Positions 17,090 to 26,311 of a DNA stretch of 64,000 nt are shown here, one piece after another. The number at the start of each line of letters is the position of its first letter. Position 1 is the stretch's first letter. Below the pieces are notes generated by a model. The model saw nothing but the letters and a program-made list of their open reading frames with translations. It was not told the origin of the DNA and did no database searches. The position numbers and the translations under genes are program-made. Where the stretch lies: the NCBI RefSeq assembly GCF_041080655.1, contig NZ_CP163525.1:8370001-8434000 (forward strand), read 5' to 3'. The stretch is from Streptomyces sp. CG4. Its GTDB lineage: Bacteria > Actinomycetota > Actinomycetes > Streptomycetales > Streptomycetaceae.

Positions 17090-19534
17090 TCAGGGCAGAG
17101 TCGGCAGGTCCGCCGCGAACAGCAGGGTCAGGTCGTCGGTCGTGGGGTCCGTCAGCTGGGCGACGCGGCTCGCGTGCCGCTCCACCATCGCCTCGAACGT
17201 CTGGCGCGCGGTACGGCCGTTGCCGAACGCCGGGCCCTTGGGGATGGCCGTGAAGTACTTCAGCAGCGCCTCGGACGCGCCCGGCGCCAGCCGGTACTCG
17301 TGCTCGTCGGCCTGCTGCTCCACGATCCGCAGCAGTTCGTCGGGGCCGTAGTCGCCGAAGGTGATGGTGCGCGAGAAGCGGGAGGCGACACCGGGGTTGA
17401 CGGACAGGAAGCGCTCCATCTCCGCCGTGTAGCCGGCGACGATCACCACCACCGCGTCCCGCTGGTCCTCCATCAGCTTCACCAGCGTGTCGATGGCCTC
17501 CTTGCCGAAGTCACGCCCGGCGTCCTCCGGGGACAGCGCGTACGCCTCGTCGATGAACAGCACACCGCCGTGCGCCCGTTGGAAGGCCTCCTGGGTGCGG
17601 ATCGCCGTGGAGCCGATGTGCTCGCCGACCAGGTCGACCCGGGACACCTCCACCAGATGCCCCTTCTCCAGCACACCGAGGGCGGCGAGGATCTCGCCGT
17701 AGAGCCGGGCGACCGTCGTCTTGCCGGTGCCCGGCGAGCCGGTGAAGACCAGATGCCGCTTGACCGAGGCCGCCTTCAGTCCGGCCTGCTGCCGGCGCCG
17801 GCCCACCTCGATCATGTCGGTCAGCGCCCGCACCTCCCGCTTGACGCTCTCCAGGCCCACCAGCGCGTCGAGTTCCCCGAGCACGTCCTTCGACGTCCGC
17901 ACCGGCTGCTGCGGCTCCGCCGCGGCGGCCGCGATCAGCGGCTCCTGCTCCGTGTTGCGCTGCCCGGGGATCGAGCCGAGCAGACCGGGGGAGTGCGCCA
18001 TCGTCTGTACGGCGGTCTCACGGGCCGCGGGCGGCCGCAGCCCGGCGCTCTCGTCGCTGGTGCAGTCCTCCACGACCGGGCCCGTCCCGGACCCGGCGTC
18101 GGGGCCCGCGTCGGCGAACTCGTATCCGCCGCGCGCACAGCGCTCCGTACGGCACTTGCGCAGCGTCGCGCGGCAGCCGTCGATCACATGGAAGCCGTAC
18201 CCGGCGCTGCCGCTGACCCGGCAGTTCAGGAAGCTGCCGCGGCCGCCCGCGGAGACGTAGAAGCCGGCCTCGGCGGGGGAGTCGACCGTGCAGCGCTCGA
18301 TGGTCGGGTCGGCGCCCTTCGTGACGATCACACCGGTCTGGGTGCCGTCCAGGGTGCAGTTGTTCAGCGTGCCGCCGCTGCCGTGGTCGCGGAACCACGC
18401 TCCGGTCGCCGCCTCCCGGATCCGGCAGTCGTCGAGCTGCGCCGTCGCACCGTCGCTCACCGACACCGCCGTGTTGCGCACCTGCGACAGATCGCTGTCC
18501 ACGACGTCCGCGCGCGACCCTCGGTCCAGCACGAACAGGGCGTCCGGCACATTGTGCACCCGGCAGGAGTCGAGGACGGCGGTGGCGCCGTCACTGACCC
18601 ACACCGCCGGATAGTCGCCGGTGCTGTCGAAGATCTCGCACTGGTTGGCGTCCACGCGGGTCCCCGGGTCCCACACCGACAGGCCGTTGCGCCCGAACTG
18701 ACGGACCGTCGTCCGGGTGAGCGTGAGCACCGAGCGGGAGCGCAGATCGACCGCGTTCTCGGGGATGTCGTGGATACGGCAGTCGGCGAGGGTGAGCACC
18801 GCGTCCGTGTCCATGGTGACGCCGTCGGCGGTGGTGCGGTGCACATCGCAGTCGGTGAGATGTGCCGCCGCCCGCTGGGTGACCTGCACACCGGAGCCGC
18901 GGACCTCGTAGATCTCGCAACCCACCGCCTCCAGCGCGGAGTTCTCCCCGGTCGCGGACAGCCCGGTTCCTGAGGCATGGTGCACCCGGCAGCGCTCCAG
19001 GCGCGGATGGGCGCCGCCCCGGACGGCCACGCCCGCCTGCCCGGCCGCGACGACCTCGCATTCCTCGAACACCCCGCCCCCGCCGTCGAGTACGGCGATG
19101 CCGATGCCCGCCGGATTGTCGACGGTGCAGCGGCGCACCGTCGGCCGGGCGCCGCCGCGCACCTCGATGCCCGCGGCGGACCGGGTGACGATCCGCACGT
19201 CCATCAGCTCGGGCGTGCCCTCCTCGACCAGCAGCGCGGGCGACGCCGCGTCCTGGCCCTCCACATGCAGGTCCTGCACCACGGCCGAGGCGCGCACGGT
19301 GAGCGGCACGCCGTCCACGGGCGCGATCCGCACGGAGCCGGGCGAGCCCTCGGGCCCACGGAGCGTCACCGCCCGCTGTACCACCAGATTTTCCCGGTAG
19401 GTGCCCGGGGCGATGGTGAGGACGTCGCCGTCGGCGGCGGCCTCCAGGGCGGCGGCGAGCGAAGCGTACTCACCTGTGCGGCGCCGCCACCGCGACGTAC
19501 CGGTGTGCGTCACCTGGACCGTGCCCTGTGCCAT
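17090..19534 (-). CDS. Right-handed beta-helix repeat protein fused to a CbbX/EccA-like AAA+ ATPase
   Basis: An 814-residue two-part protein. Residues about 20-470 are some twenty turns of a parallel beta-helix (pectate-lyase-like), with repeats such as GVAVRGGAHPRLERCRVHHA and GVIVTKGADPTIERCTVDSP. After a linker (about 480-555), residues about 560-814 form an AAA+ ATPase: Walker A GSPGTGKTT, Walker B GVLFIDEAYAL, sensor region VVVIVAGYTAEMERFLSVNPG and the arginine-finger segment SRFSRTI, closest to the CbbX/SpoVK/EccA group. ATG at 19534 is preferred because the beta-helix starts soon after; an in-frame ATG at 19678 would add 48 unlikely residues. No type VII secretion genes are adjacent. 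Role unknown. Confidence 0.88.
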   Translation of the reverse strand: MAQGTVQVTHTGTSRWRRRTGEYASLAAALEAAADGDVLTIAPGTYRENLVVQRAVTLRGPEGSPGSVRIAPVDGVPLTVRASAVVQDLHVEGQDAASPALLVEEGTPELMDVRIVTRSAAGIEVRGGARPTVRRCTVDNPAGIGIAVLDGGGGVFEECEVVAAGQAGVAVRGGAHPRLERCRVHHASGTGLSATGENSALEAVGCEIYEVRGSGVQVTQRAAAHLTDCDVHRTTADGVTMDTDAVLTLADCRIHDIPENAVDLRSRSVLTLTRTTVRQFGRNGLSVWDPGTRVDANQCEIFDSTGDYPAVWVSDGATAVLDSCRVHNVPDALFVLDRGSRADVVDSDLSQVRNTAVSVSDGATAQLDDCRIREAATGAWFRDHGSGGTLNNCTLDGTQTGVIVTKGADPTIERCTVDSPAEAGFYVSAGGRGSFLNCRVSGSAGYGFHVIDGCRATLRKCRTERCARGGYEFADAGPDAGSGTGPVVEDCTSDESAGLRPPAARETAVQTMAHSPGLLGSIPGQRNTEQEPLIAAAAAEPQQPVRTSKDVLGELDALVGLESVKREVRALTDMIEVGRRRQQAGLKAASVKRHLVFTGSPGTGKTTVARLYGEILAALGVLEKGHLVEVSRVDLVGEHIGSTAIRTQEAFQRAHGGVLFIDEAYALSPEDAGRDFGKEAIDTLVKLMEDQRDAVVVIVAGYTAEMERFLSVNPGVASRFSRTITFGDYGPDELLRIVEQQADEHEYRLAPGASEALLKYFTAIPKGPAFGNGRTARQTFEAMVERHASRVAQLTDPTTDDLTLLFAADLPTLP

Positions 19535-19760
19535 GGCGTTGCTGTGCCCCCACCTCGTCGTACTGATGGCTCGCTCCCGTCGGGGCAGCGCCGCCGGTGC
19601 CGGGATCGCGACCGTGCTCAGCCTGGGCTGGTGCGCGCTCGCGCTCCCGAAACCTGCGTGCCCCTGCGGTTCGCTCATCCGCGGGTTGTCGCCGAAAGCG
19701 CTTCGGCCGGTCCACCGTAGCGTGTGCGTGCAGGGTGGGTAGACCAGAGCGGGAAGGCGG

Positions 19761-20366
19761 TCAGCTGCCGGTGCCCGCCTTGCCCCAGTCCGGTCCCGCC
19801 CGGTCCCAGGCCTGGTCCCAACGTGCGTACCGGCTGCGGACCATGCGCCACACGGTCAGCCGCCGACAGCCTTCCACCAGGCCTGCGACCAGCAGGGCCG
19901 CGCCGATCCCGGCCAGCACCGCGTGGGTCGTCGCGGTGGGGGAGTCCAGCGGGCGAGCCGCTATTCGGCCCTGCGGGTCCGTCCAGAGCCTGAAGTGGTC
20001 ACCCGGGTGCGGGGACTTGAGGTCCGCCAGGGCCGGGCCGCTGCGGTGCGTGCCGTCCGCCGCGGTCCAGTCCGCCAGGACCCGCCTGTGGGTCTCGTGC
20101 ACCGTCGTGGTGTCCGGGTCGGGGTCGAGCGCGGTTTCACCCAGGTCACGCACCACTGTGGCGATCACCAGGTGGCGTGTGCGGTGCTGTTCGCGCACGG
20201 ACCGCTGCAGCGAGTCCTGGGCGGCGGCGCCGACCAGGCAGCCGGTCACGGGCACGGCCACGGCGATCAGCGCCAGCGCCACGAGAGCCACCCATGCCTC
20301 GGCGAGATCGGTCGAGCGGCGCAGCGGATTGTGCCGCCAGCGCCAGAGGCCGCTGAGAGCGCGCAT
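19761..20366 (-). CDS. Rv1733c-like membrane protein
   Basis: A 201-residue protein with two membrane helices, one near residue 25 (WVALVALALIAVAVPVTGCLVG) and one near 160 (HAVLAGIGAALLVAGLVEGC), enclosing an extracytoplasmic region of about 110 residues (HETHRRVLADWTAADGTHRSG). This arrangement, with the N-terminal RWRHNPLRRSTD, matches the Rv1733c family found as many copies in Streptomyces. The ATG at 20366 follows a GGGGAG. Function unknown. It stands alone between the beta-helix gene and the MOSC gene. Confidence 0.82.
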   Translation of the reverse strand: MRALSGLWRWRHNPLRRSTDLAEAWVALVALALIAVAVPVTGCLVGAAAQDSLQRSVREQHRTRHLVIATVVRDLGETALDPDPDTTTVHETHRRVLADWTAADGTHRSGPALADLKSPHPGDHFRLWTDPQGRIAARPLDSPTATTHAVLAGIGAALLVAGLVEGCRRLTVWRMVRSRYARWDQAWDRAGPDWGKAGTGS

Positions 20367-20596
20367 CTCCCCACCCCCTTCCGCTCCGTCATAACTCCCG
20401 GACCGCGCGGGCATCCACGGCCCGGAGCAAGAGAGAGCGACATCACGTCCACCGCGGACGCTCGCGAACGCGGCTTCTCATGAATCTCTCATGTTCTCCC
20501 AACGACCATGCCCCGCCGACGGTTCCCCTCTTCGTCTCTACGTCGAGGCCGTGCAGGCCGCGCGGGCCGTCGAGGCCGTCGGGGCCGTCGTCAGGG

Positions 20597-21421
20597 CTAG
20601 CCCAGCACCCGGACCGGGTCCCCCACCCTGATCGTGCCGGGCGACACGGGCACGAGGTTCTGGCCGAAGATCAGACTCGTGCCGACCTTGCGATGGCGGG
20701 CCAGGGTGCGCAGGGGCTCCCGGCCGCGTACGGCGGTGTCCTGGTCGATGGTGGTGACGACACAGCGCCCGCTCGCCTTCGCGACGCGGAAGACCACCTC
20801 GCCGACGGAGATCCGTGACCAGTGGTCCTCGGCCCAGGCCTCGGTGCCGGCGACGACGACGTTGGGCCGGAAACGGTTCATCGGCAGCGGGCCCTCGTGG
20901 GCGTGCGAGCCGTCGGATATCAGCGAGTTCAGGGCGTCGAGGGAGGCCGTCGTGGCGATCAGCAGGGGGTAGCCGTCGGCGAAGCTGACCGTCTCGCCGG
21001 GCAGGGCGTACTCGGGGTCGACCGGGCGGCGGGTGGCCGGATCGTCCATGTGCACGAGGCGGACGTCCGCCCGCAGATAGGCGCTGCACCAGGCATGCGC
21101 GGCCGGCGCGGCGGGAACCGCCTCGACCTTCGCGCCGAAGACGTTCACCGGCACGGTCCCGGCCGGCTCGGGCACGGACACCGTCAGCGGCTCCTGGCCG
21201 GGCGCGGACAGACGAACGCCGCCGCCGGGCAGCAGCTCGGCGGCGGCCAGGGCGAGGCGCGCCTGTTCGCGCTGAGTGACGACCTTTCCCCCGTCGTCGA
21301 TCAGTGTCCAGCGCCGGTCTCCGGCCAGGCCCCAGGGCTCCACCACAGCCTCCCGGGGCGCGTGCCCCTGGAGTGCCTTGACCGGATGAACGTGAATCGA
21401 CTGCACTTCGGCGTGTCCCAT
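20597..21421 (-). CDS. MOSC domain-containing protein (YcbX-like)
   Basis: A 274-residue protein with the MOSC_N domain (SIHVHPVKALQGHAPREAVV then GLAGDRRWTLIDDGGKVVTQ) and a MOSC domain (NRFRPNVVVAGTEAWAEDHW, and the conserved cysteine in KASGRCVVTTIDQDTA). The family binds molybdenum cofactor and includes mARC/YcbX reductases of N-hydroxylated compounds. There is no C-terminal ferredoxin domain, so an external electron donor would be needed. Homology begins at the first residue, supporting the ATG at 21421. Confidence 0.92.
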   Translation of the reverse strand: MGHAEVQSIHVHPVKALQGHAPREAVVEPWGLAGDRRWTLIDDGGKVVTQREQARLALAAAELLPGGGVRLSAPGQEPLTVSVPEPAGTVPVNVFGAKVEAVPAAPAAHAWCSAYLRADVRLVHMDDPATRRPVDPEYALPGETVSFADGYPLLIATTASLDALNSLISDGSHAHEGPLPMNRFRPNVVVAGTEAWAEDHWSRISVGEVVFRVAKASGRCVVTTIDQDTAVRGREPLRTLARHRKVGTSLIFGQNLVPVSPGTIRVGDPVRVLG

Positions 21422-21464
21422 ACCGCCATCGTGCCAGCCGGCACCGACAGCGGTGGGGTGCCGG

Positions 21465-21902
21465 TCAGTAGCCGCGGTACTGCTGGTTGTTGTACGGGTC
21501 CTGGTACGGAGCCGGCGTGGGCCGCGGCGCGGCCGGGCGCATGGCCTCGTACCCGGTGCCGATGCCCATCGGGCGCTGTTGCTGCGGCGCCTGCTGGCCG
21601 GGATAGCCGCGCGGGGCGCCCGCCTGCTGCGGGATGTACGCCGTGGGCGCCTGCTGCAGCGGTGCGGGCTGCGGCGTCTGGGGGTAGCCGTAGGCGGGGG
21701 CCTGCGGGGAGGGGGCCGCCGGGAGGGCGGGCAGTGCCGACGGCAGAGCGGGCAGGCTGCTGCCCGTGTCGTAGGCGGCGGGGACCCGGATCGGGGCGAT
21801 CTGCGGGGTGCCACGCTCGGCGACGAGCGAGTCGTAGATCGGGGTGTCCGGGAAGGAGGCGGAGTAGTAGCCGCCACCATAAGTGGAGCGGGGGGAGGTC
21901 AT
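21465..21902 (-). CDS. Proline/glutamine/tyrosine-rich protein (DUF6643-like)
   Basis: A 145-residue protein beginning MTSPRSTYGGGYYSASFPDT with a conserved-looking core PIYDSLVAERGTPQIAPIRVPAAYD, followed by low-complexity PQTPQPAPLQQAPTAY-type repeats and a C-terminal DPYNNQQYRGY. Similar short proteins are widespread in Streptomyces; I recall the name DUF6643 but cannot verify it. No membrane helix or catalytic motif. It is divergent from the TerD/TerA gene, sharing a 287-base region. Function unknown. Confidence 0.72.
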   Translation of the reverse strand: MTSPRSTYGGGYYSASFPDTPIYDSLVAERGTPQIAPIRVPAAYDTGSSLPALPSALPALPAAPSPQAPAYGYPQTPQPAPLQQAPTAYIPQQAGAPRGYPGQQAPQQQRPMGIGTGYEAMRPAAPRPTPAPYQDPYNNQQYRGY

Positions 21903-22189
21903 GGGACATAAGTTAAGCCCACGATGTGCTCGTTGGGGAGACCGATAAGAGGGTTGTTTTCCGTGCCGGCAGTGACCGGGGATCCCCAATCCGAGCGAAC
22001 TTGGCAAAATGGGACGTCTGCCGGCGTTTTAATCGTGTAAAGGGCGAGTTCCTGCGGGGTTACCGGCAGTTGGCCGGTGATCTTCCGGTGCCGGTCATGG
22101 GAGATCGCTGTGCCCGCGAATAGGTTGTGCGGGTAGGGGTGACCTCGACGGCCGAGGCCGCCCGGAAACCGACACGGATGGGGGCGGAC

Positions 22190-23545
22190 ATGTCAATGCA
22201 GAAAGGATCGAACACGCCGGTGCCGACCACGGCCCTGCGCGTCGAACTGGGCTGGCGATCAGGGCCCGGGGTGCCCGACGCGGACGCCTCCGCACTGCTG
22301 CTGGCCACCGGGAAGGTCCGCTCCGACGGCGACTTCGTCTTCTACAACCAGCCCGCCCATCCCTCCGGCGCGGTGCGTCACGAAGGCAAGAGGACGGCGG
22401 GCACGGGCGTGACCGACACGCTTTCCGTGGACCTCGCGCGCGTGGAGGGCGCGATCGAGCGGATCGTGCTCGCGGCCTCCGCCGACGGCGGGACCTTCGG
22501 GCAGGTTCCCGGCCTCTACGTCCAGGTGACCGACGCCGTGAGCGGCCAGGCGGTCGCCCGCTTCGACAGCCCCGGCGCGACCGTGGAGACGGCCTTCGTG
22601 CTCGGCGAGTTCTACCGCCGCCAGGGCGCGTGGAAGTTCCGCGCCGTCGGTCAGGGCTACAGCAGTGGACTCGAAGGTCTGGCAACGGACTTCGGCATCA
22701 CCGTGGACGAGCCCCGGCGTCCGGCTCCGCCCGCCCCGGCCCCACACCCGGCACCGCCCATCGCGCCACACCCCGCGCCACCGACCGTGGCGGCCTCCGC
22801 GCCCTACCCGGCTCCGCCCGCCCCGCCCGCCCCGGCGCCGTACCCGGTGACCACGCCCCCGCCCCCGGCGGCCATGCCGTCCCCGCCCATGGCCCCGCCC
22901 CCGGCGCCGCAGCCGGTCCGGCTGTCCAAGGTCACCCTCACCAAGGCGGCGCCGTCCGTCTCGCTCGCCAAGCAGGGCGGCACCTCCGGAGCGATGCGGG
23001 TGAACCTCAACTGGCAGATGCGGAAACACCTTTCCGGCTGGGGCGGCCGCTGGGGAGGCGGGCAGGGAGACGTCGACCTCGACCTGTGCGCCCTGTACGA
23101 GCTCGCCGACGGCCGCAAAGGGGTCGTCCAGGCCCTCGGCAACGCCTTCGGGGCGCTGAACCGGCCGCCGTACATCCACCTTGACGGCGACGACCGCACC
23201 GGTGCGGTGGCGAGCGGCGAGAACCTGACGATCAACCTCGACCACAAGCAGGACTTCCGGCGCATCCTCGTCTTCGTCACCATCTACGAGGGCGCCAGCT
23301 CCTTCGCCGACCTGCACGCCACGGTCACCCTCCAGCCGCAGCACGGGGCGCCGATCGACTTCTCGCTCGACGAGTGCACCGTCCCCTCCACCGTGTGCGC
23401 GCTCGCCCTCATCACCAACACGGGCGGTGACCTCCTCGTGCAGCGCGAGGCGCGGTATCTGGTGCCGGAGCGCGGGGTGAGCCCGCAGCGGACCATAGAC
23501 CGCGCCTACGGATGGGGCATGAACTGGACCCCCGGCCGCAAGTGA
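22190..23545 (+). CDS. TerD/TerA-type tellurium resistance-like protein with proline-rich linker
   Basis: A 451-residue protein. Residues about 1-175 are a TerD-like stress domain (TALRVELGWRSGPGVPDADASALLLATGKVRSD in outline, then VDLARVEGAIERIVLAASADG). Residues about 185-255 are a proline/alanine linker. Residues about 260-451 form a second, TerA-like domain: GAMRVNLNWQMRK, GDVDLDLCALYELADGR, HLDGDDRTGA and the acidic metal-site-like DLHATVTL region. TerD-family proteins bind calcium and act in stress or phage response. ATG at 22190 follows GGGGGCGG. The 287 bases upstream are comparatively AT-rich and likely hold the divergent promoters. Confidence 0.9.
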   Translation: MSMQKGSNTPVPTTALRVELGWRSGPGVPDADASALLLATGKVRSDGDFVFYNQPAHPSGAVRHEGKRTAGTGVTDTLSVDLARVEGAIERIVLAASADGGTFGQVPGLYVQVTDAVSGQAVARFDSPGATVETAFVLGEFYRRQGAWKFRAVGQGYSSGLEGLATDFGITVDEPRRPAPPAPAPHPAPPIAPHPAPPTVAASAPYPAPPAPPAPAPYPVTTPPPPAAMPSPPMAPPPAPQPVRLSKVTLTKAAPSVSLAKQGGTSGAMRVNLNWQMRKHLSGWGGRWGGGQGDVDLDLCALYELADGRKGVVQALGNAFGALNRPPYIHLDGDDRTGAVASGENLTINLDHKQDFRRILVFVTIYEGASSFADLHATVTLQPQHGAPIDFSLDECTVPSTVCALALITNTGGDLLVQREARYLVPERGVSPQRTIDRAYGWGMNWTPGRK

Positions 23546-23551
23546 CCCGGT

Positions 23552-24727
23552 TCAGCCCTCGTCGGGCACCGCGCCGGGACGCGTGTACGTGCGGCCCTTC
23601 CAGGCGGCCCCGCGCCCCCGGTAGTGCTGCACGGCCGAGTCGACCGTCATCAGCAGGTACAGCAGCGCGGTGAACGGCAGCAGCGGGGCGAGCCACAGCG
23701 GCTGGTCGTAGTAGCGCAGCATCGGCACGTACGTCCCCGCCATCACCGCCCACGCCACCGCGCCGGCGACCGCCGTCGCCGTACCGCCGCCCGCCGCTCC
23801 CACGGCCACCGCGGCGGGCGGCACCAGGTACACCAGCGCGAGCCCGGCGACCGTACCGAGGAGCAGCAGCGGGTTGTGCCGCAGCTGGGCGTAGGCGCTG
23901 CGCGAGACCATGCGCCACAGGTCGTGCAGCCGCGGATACGGCCGCACGCTGTCCACCCGGTCCGCCAGCCCCAGCCAGACGTGCCCCCCGGCGCCCTTCA
24001 CCGCGCGGGCGAGCGCCACGTCGTCGATGACGGCGTGCCGGATGCCGTCCGGGATGCGCGCCTTCTCCGCCGCCCCCGTGCGCAGCAGGACACAGCCGCC
24101 CGCCGCCGCGGCCGTACGCGAGCCCTTCCGGCCGATCCACCGGAAGGGATACAGCTGCGCGAAGAAGTACACGAACGCCGGGACCACCAGCCGCTCCCAC
24201 GCGCTCTCCACCCGCAGCCGCGCCATCTGCGACACGACGTCGTAGCCCCCGGCGTGGGCCGCGGCCACCAGCGTGCGCAGACTGTCCGGCGCGTGCGCGA
24301 TGTCCGCGTCCGTCAGCAGCAGGTATGCGGGGTCACGCGCGCGTGCCAGGCCGATGCCGTGCCGCACCGCCCACAGCTTGCCCGTCCAGCCCGCCGGCGG
24401 GTCGCCCGGCGAGCCCACGGTCAGCGGCAGCCCGCCCTGCCGCCGGGACAGCTCGCGGGCCAGCTCCCCGGTGCCGTCGGTGCTCCCGTCGTCGACCAGG
24501 AAGACCTCGGCCCGCCCCGGATAGTCCTGCGCCAGCAGCGACGGCAGGCTCGCGGGCAGCACGGCGGCCTCGTCCCGGGCCGGTACGACCACACAGACCG
24601 GCGGCCAGGCCTCCGGCTCCCGGCGCGGTGGAAGCCGGACGTCCGTGCGCCAGAAGAAGCCCTGGCACAGCAGCAGCCAGCACCAGGCGGCCAGCGATAC
24701 GACGGTGATCCACAGGGGGGCGCTCAC
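23552..24727 (-). CDS. Family 2 glycosyltransferase, HpnB-like
   Basis: A 391-residue membrane glycosyltransferase. An N-terminal helix (ITVVSLAAWCWLLLCQGFFWR) precedes a GT-A domain with VCVVVPARDEAAVLPASLPSL, the DDGSTDGT motif and LLTDADIAH (DxD-like), and HAVIDDVALARAVK; three or four C-terminal helices follow. The organisation resembles the hopene-associated HpnB family. No hopanoid genes lie next to it, so the name is by similarity only. GTG at 24727 is chosen because the first helix follows it. It is convergent with the TerD gene, separated by six bases. Confidence 0.87.
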   Translation of the reverse strand: MSAPLWITVVSLAAWCWLLLCQGFFWRTDVRLPPRREPEAWPPVCVVVPARDEAAVLPASLPSLLAQDYPGRAEVFLVDDGSTDGTGELARELSRRQGGLPLTVGSPGDPPAGWTGKLWAVRHGIGLARARDPAYLLLTDADIAHAPDSLRTLVAAAHAGGYDVVSQMARLRVESAWERLVVPAFVYFFAQLYPFRWIGRKGSRTAAAAGGCVLLRTGAAEKARIPDGIRHAVIDDVALARAVKGAGGHVWLGLADRVDSVRPYPRLHDLWRMVSRSAYAQLRHNPLLLLGTVAGLALVYLVPPAAVAVGAAGGGTATAVAGAVAWAVMAGTYVPMLRYYDQPLWLAPLLPFTALLYLLMTVDSAVQHYRGRGAAWKGRTYTRPGAVPDEG

Positions 24728-24784
24728 GCCCGCAGTCTGCCCCAGCAGACCGGCCCGTACGGCCCGATCGTCTATCGTGGCCGG

Positions 24785-25570
24785 GTGAAGATCGCGCTCA
24801 TGGACTCCGGAATCGGTCTGCTTCCCGCCGCCGCGGCGGTACGGCGGCTGCGGCCCGACGCGGATCTCGTGCTCTCCTGGGACCCGGACGGGATGCCCTG
24901 GGGACCGCGCACCCCGCAGGACATCACCCAGCGGGCCCTCGCCGTGGCCGAGGCCGCCGCAGCCCATGAGGCCGATGTCCTGATCGTCGCCTGCAACACC
25001 GCGTCCGTGCACTCCCTGCCGCAGCTGCGGGCCCGGTTCGAACCGGTTCTGCCGATCATCGGCACCGTCCCGGCGATCAAGCCGGCCGCGGCGGGCGGCG
25101 GCCACGTCGCGATCTGGGCGACCCCCGCCACCACCGGAAGCGCCTATCAGCGTGGTCTGATCGAGGAGTTCGCCGCCGGTGTCGCCGTCACCGAGGTGGC
25201 GTGCCCCGGCCTCGCGGACGCGGTGCACCACGCCGACGAGGCCGCGATCGAGGCCGCGATCGCCTCGGCCGCCGCCCGCACCCCCGAGGACGTGACCACC
25301 GTCGTCCTCGGCTGCACCAACTACGAGCTGGTCGGTGAGCGGATCCGGGCAGCCGTCGAGCGGCCCGGCCGTCCGCCGCTGATGCTGCACGGCTCCGCCG
25401 ACGCGGTGGCCGCACAGGCCCTGCGCCGGATCGGCGCGCGGCCCGCCCCGGACGCCGTCGCCGACACCACGCTCACGGTGCTGCTCAGCGGTCGCGAGGC
25501 CACCCTCCCGGACACGGCGCTGTCCTACGGGGAAGGCCGTTTTCTGCAGGCGGTCAGCCCCGTCCGCTGA
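24785..25570 (+). CDS. Aspartate/glutamate racemase family protein
   Basis: A 261-residue protein with the two catalytic-cysteine motifs of the glutamate racemase family, VACNTASVHSLP and LGCTNYELV, and an N-terminal KIALMDSGIGLLPAAAAVR in place of the canonical DSGVGG. The last feature and the VTVTP-like middle region suggest a divergent paralogue rather than the housekeeping MurI. It would interconvert L- and D-amino acids. GTG start at 24785 is 57 bases from the divergent glycosyltransferase start. Confidence 0.87.
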   Translation: MKIALMDSGIGLLPAAAAVRRLRPDADLVLSWDPDGMPWGPRTPQDITQRALAVAEAAAAHEADVLIVACNTASVHSLPQLRARFEPVLPIIGTVPAIKPAAAGGGHVAIWATPATTGSAYQRGLIEEFAAGVAVTEVACPGLADAVHHADEAAIEAAIASAAARTPEDVTTVVLGCTNYELVGERIRAAVERPGRPPLMLHGSADAVAAQALRRIGARPAPDAVADTTLTVLLSGREATLPDTALSYGEGRFLQAVSPVR

Positions 25571-25590
25571 CCGGACCGGCGCCGCCGGAG

Positions 25591-25608
25591 CGCACTCGGC
25601 ACAGTGCG
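25591..25608 (+). terminator. Hairpin after racemase gene
   Basis: CGCACT and AGTGCG form a 6-bp stem with a six-base loop 20 bases after the racemase stop. A second inverted repeat, AGGGCG/CGCCCT, follows at 25616-25640. Confidence 0.45.
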
Positions 25609-25674
25609 GGCTCCTAGGGCGTCACCCTCCGCTACGCCCTACCCGCGCAGCGAAACCTGAGTAACCTCATAAAC

Positions 25675-26220
25675 ATGAGGGACCAGTCCCACACCGACGA
25701 CACCCCGCACCCCGAGGTCTGGACCGGACGCGCCACCAACCGGATCCAGTGGCTGCTGGCCCTGGTCGGCGCGGCCTGCATGGCGCTCGGTATCGAGCTG
25801 GCGGTGGACTCGGCATGGACCTCCGGTATCGCCCCGCTGGTGATGTCCGTCGTGGGCTGCATCGCCGCCGGTCTGCTGGTCCTCTTCGGGACACTCGCCT
25901 TCGTGCACGTCGACCTCAGGCTCGACAAGGAGTCCCTCGAGGTGCGCTGCGGCCACATGGGGGTGCCGCGCCGCCGTATCCCGCTCTCCCATGTGGCGGG
26001 CGCCGACTTCACCGCGCTGGTCACGCCGCGGCACTGGGGCGGCTGGGGCTACCGGTGGCGTCCCGAGAAGGGCACTGCCGTCGTCGTACGCCGTGGCGAG
26101 GGCATCGTGCTGCGTCTGTGGGACGGCCACACCTTCACGATCACCGTGGACAACGCGGAGTCGGCGGTCCGGGTCATCCGGGACCGGCTGCGCACGATCA
26201 CCCCCGGTCCGGCCCGCTGA
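25675..26220 (+). CDS. Two-helix membrane protein with PH-like C-terminal domain
   Basis: A 181-residue protein with two adjacent membrane helices (WLLALVGAACMALGIELAV and IAPLVMSVVGCIAAGLLVLF) followed by a cytoplasmic beta-rich domain: VHVDLRLDKESLEVRCGHMG, PRRRIPLSHVAGADF and GIVLRLWDGHTFTITVDNAE. The order resembles bacterial PH-like domains anchored by two helices. The ATG at 25675 begins just before the first charged segment. No partner genes. Function unknown. Confidence 0.8.
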   Translation: MRDQSHTDDTPHPEVWTGRATNRIQWLLALVGAACMALGIELAVDSAWTSGIAPLVMSVVGCIAAGLLVLFGTLAFVHVDLRLDKESLEVRCGHMGVPRRRIPLSHVAGADFTALVTPRHWGGWGYRWRPEKGTAVVVRRGEGIVLRLWDGHTFTITVDNAESAVRVIRDRLRTITPGPAR

Positions 26221-26311
26221 GGCCGCACCGTGCATTCGTGCGGGGCAGAGCACTGTTCGGAGGCATGACTCCACGCCGCCACGTCGGGGCCGTGGCTCCG
26301 TGCCCTCGCGT

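Noticed and set aside
16988..18973. Plus-strand frame of 661 codons opposite the beta-helix/AAA gene
   Set aside because: Arginine/histidine/glutamine-rich shadow; the minus strand has Walker motifs and regular repeats.
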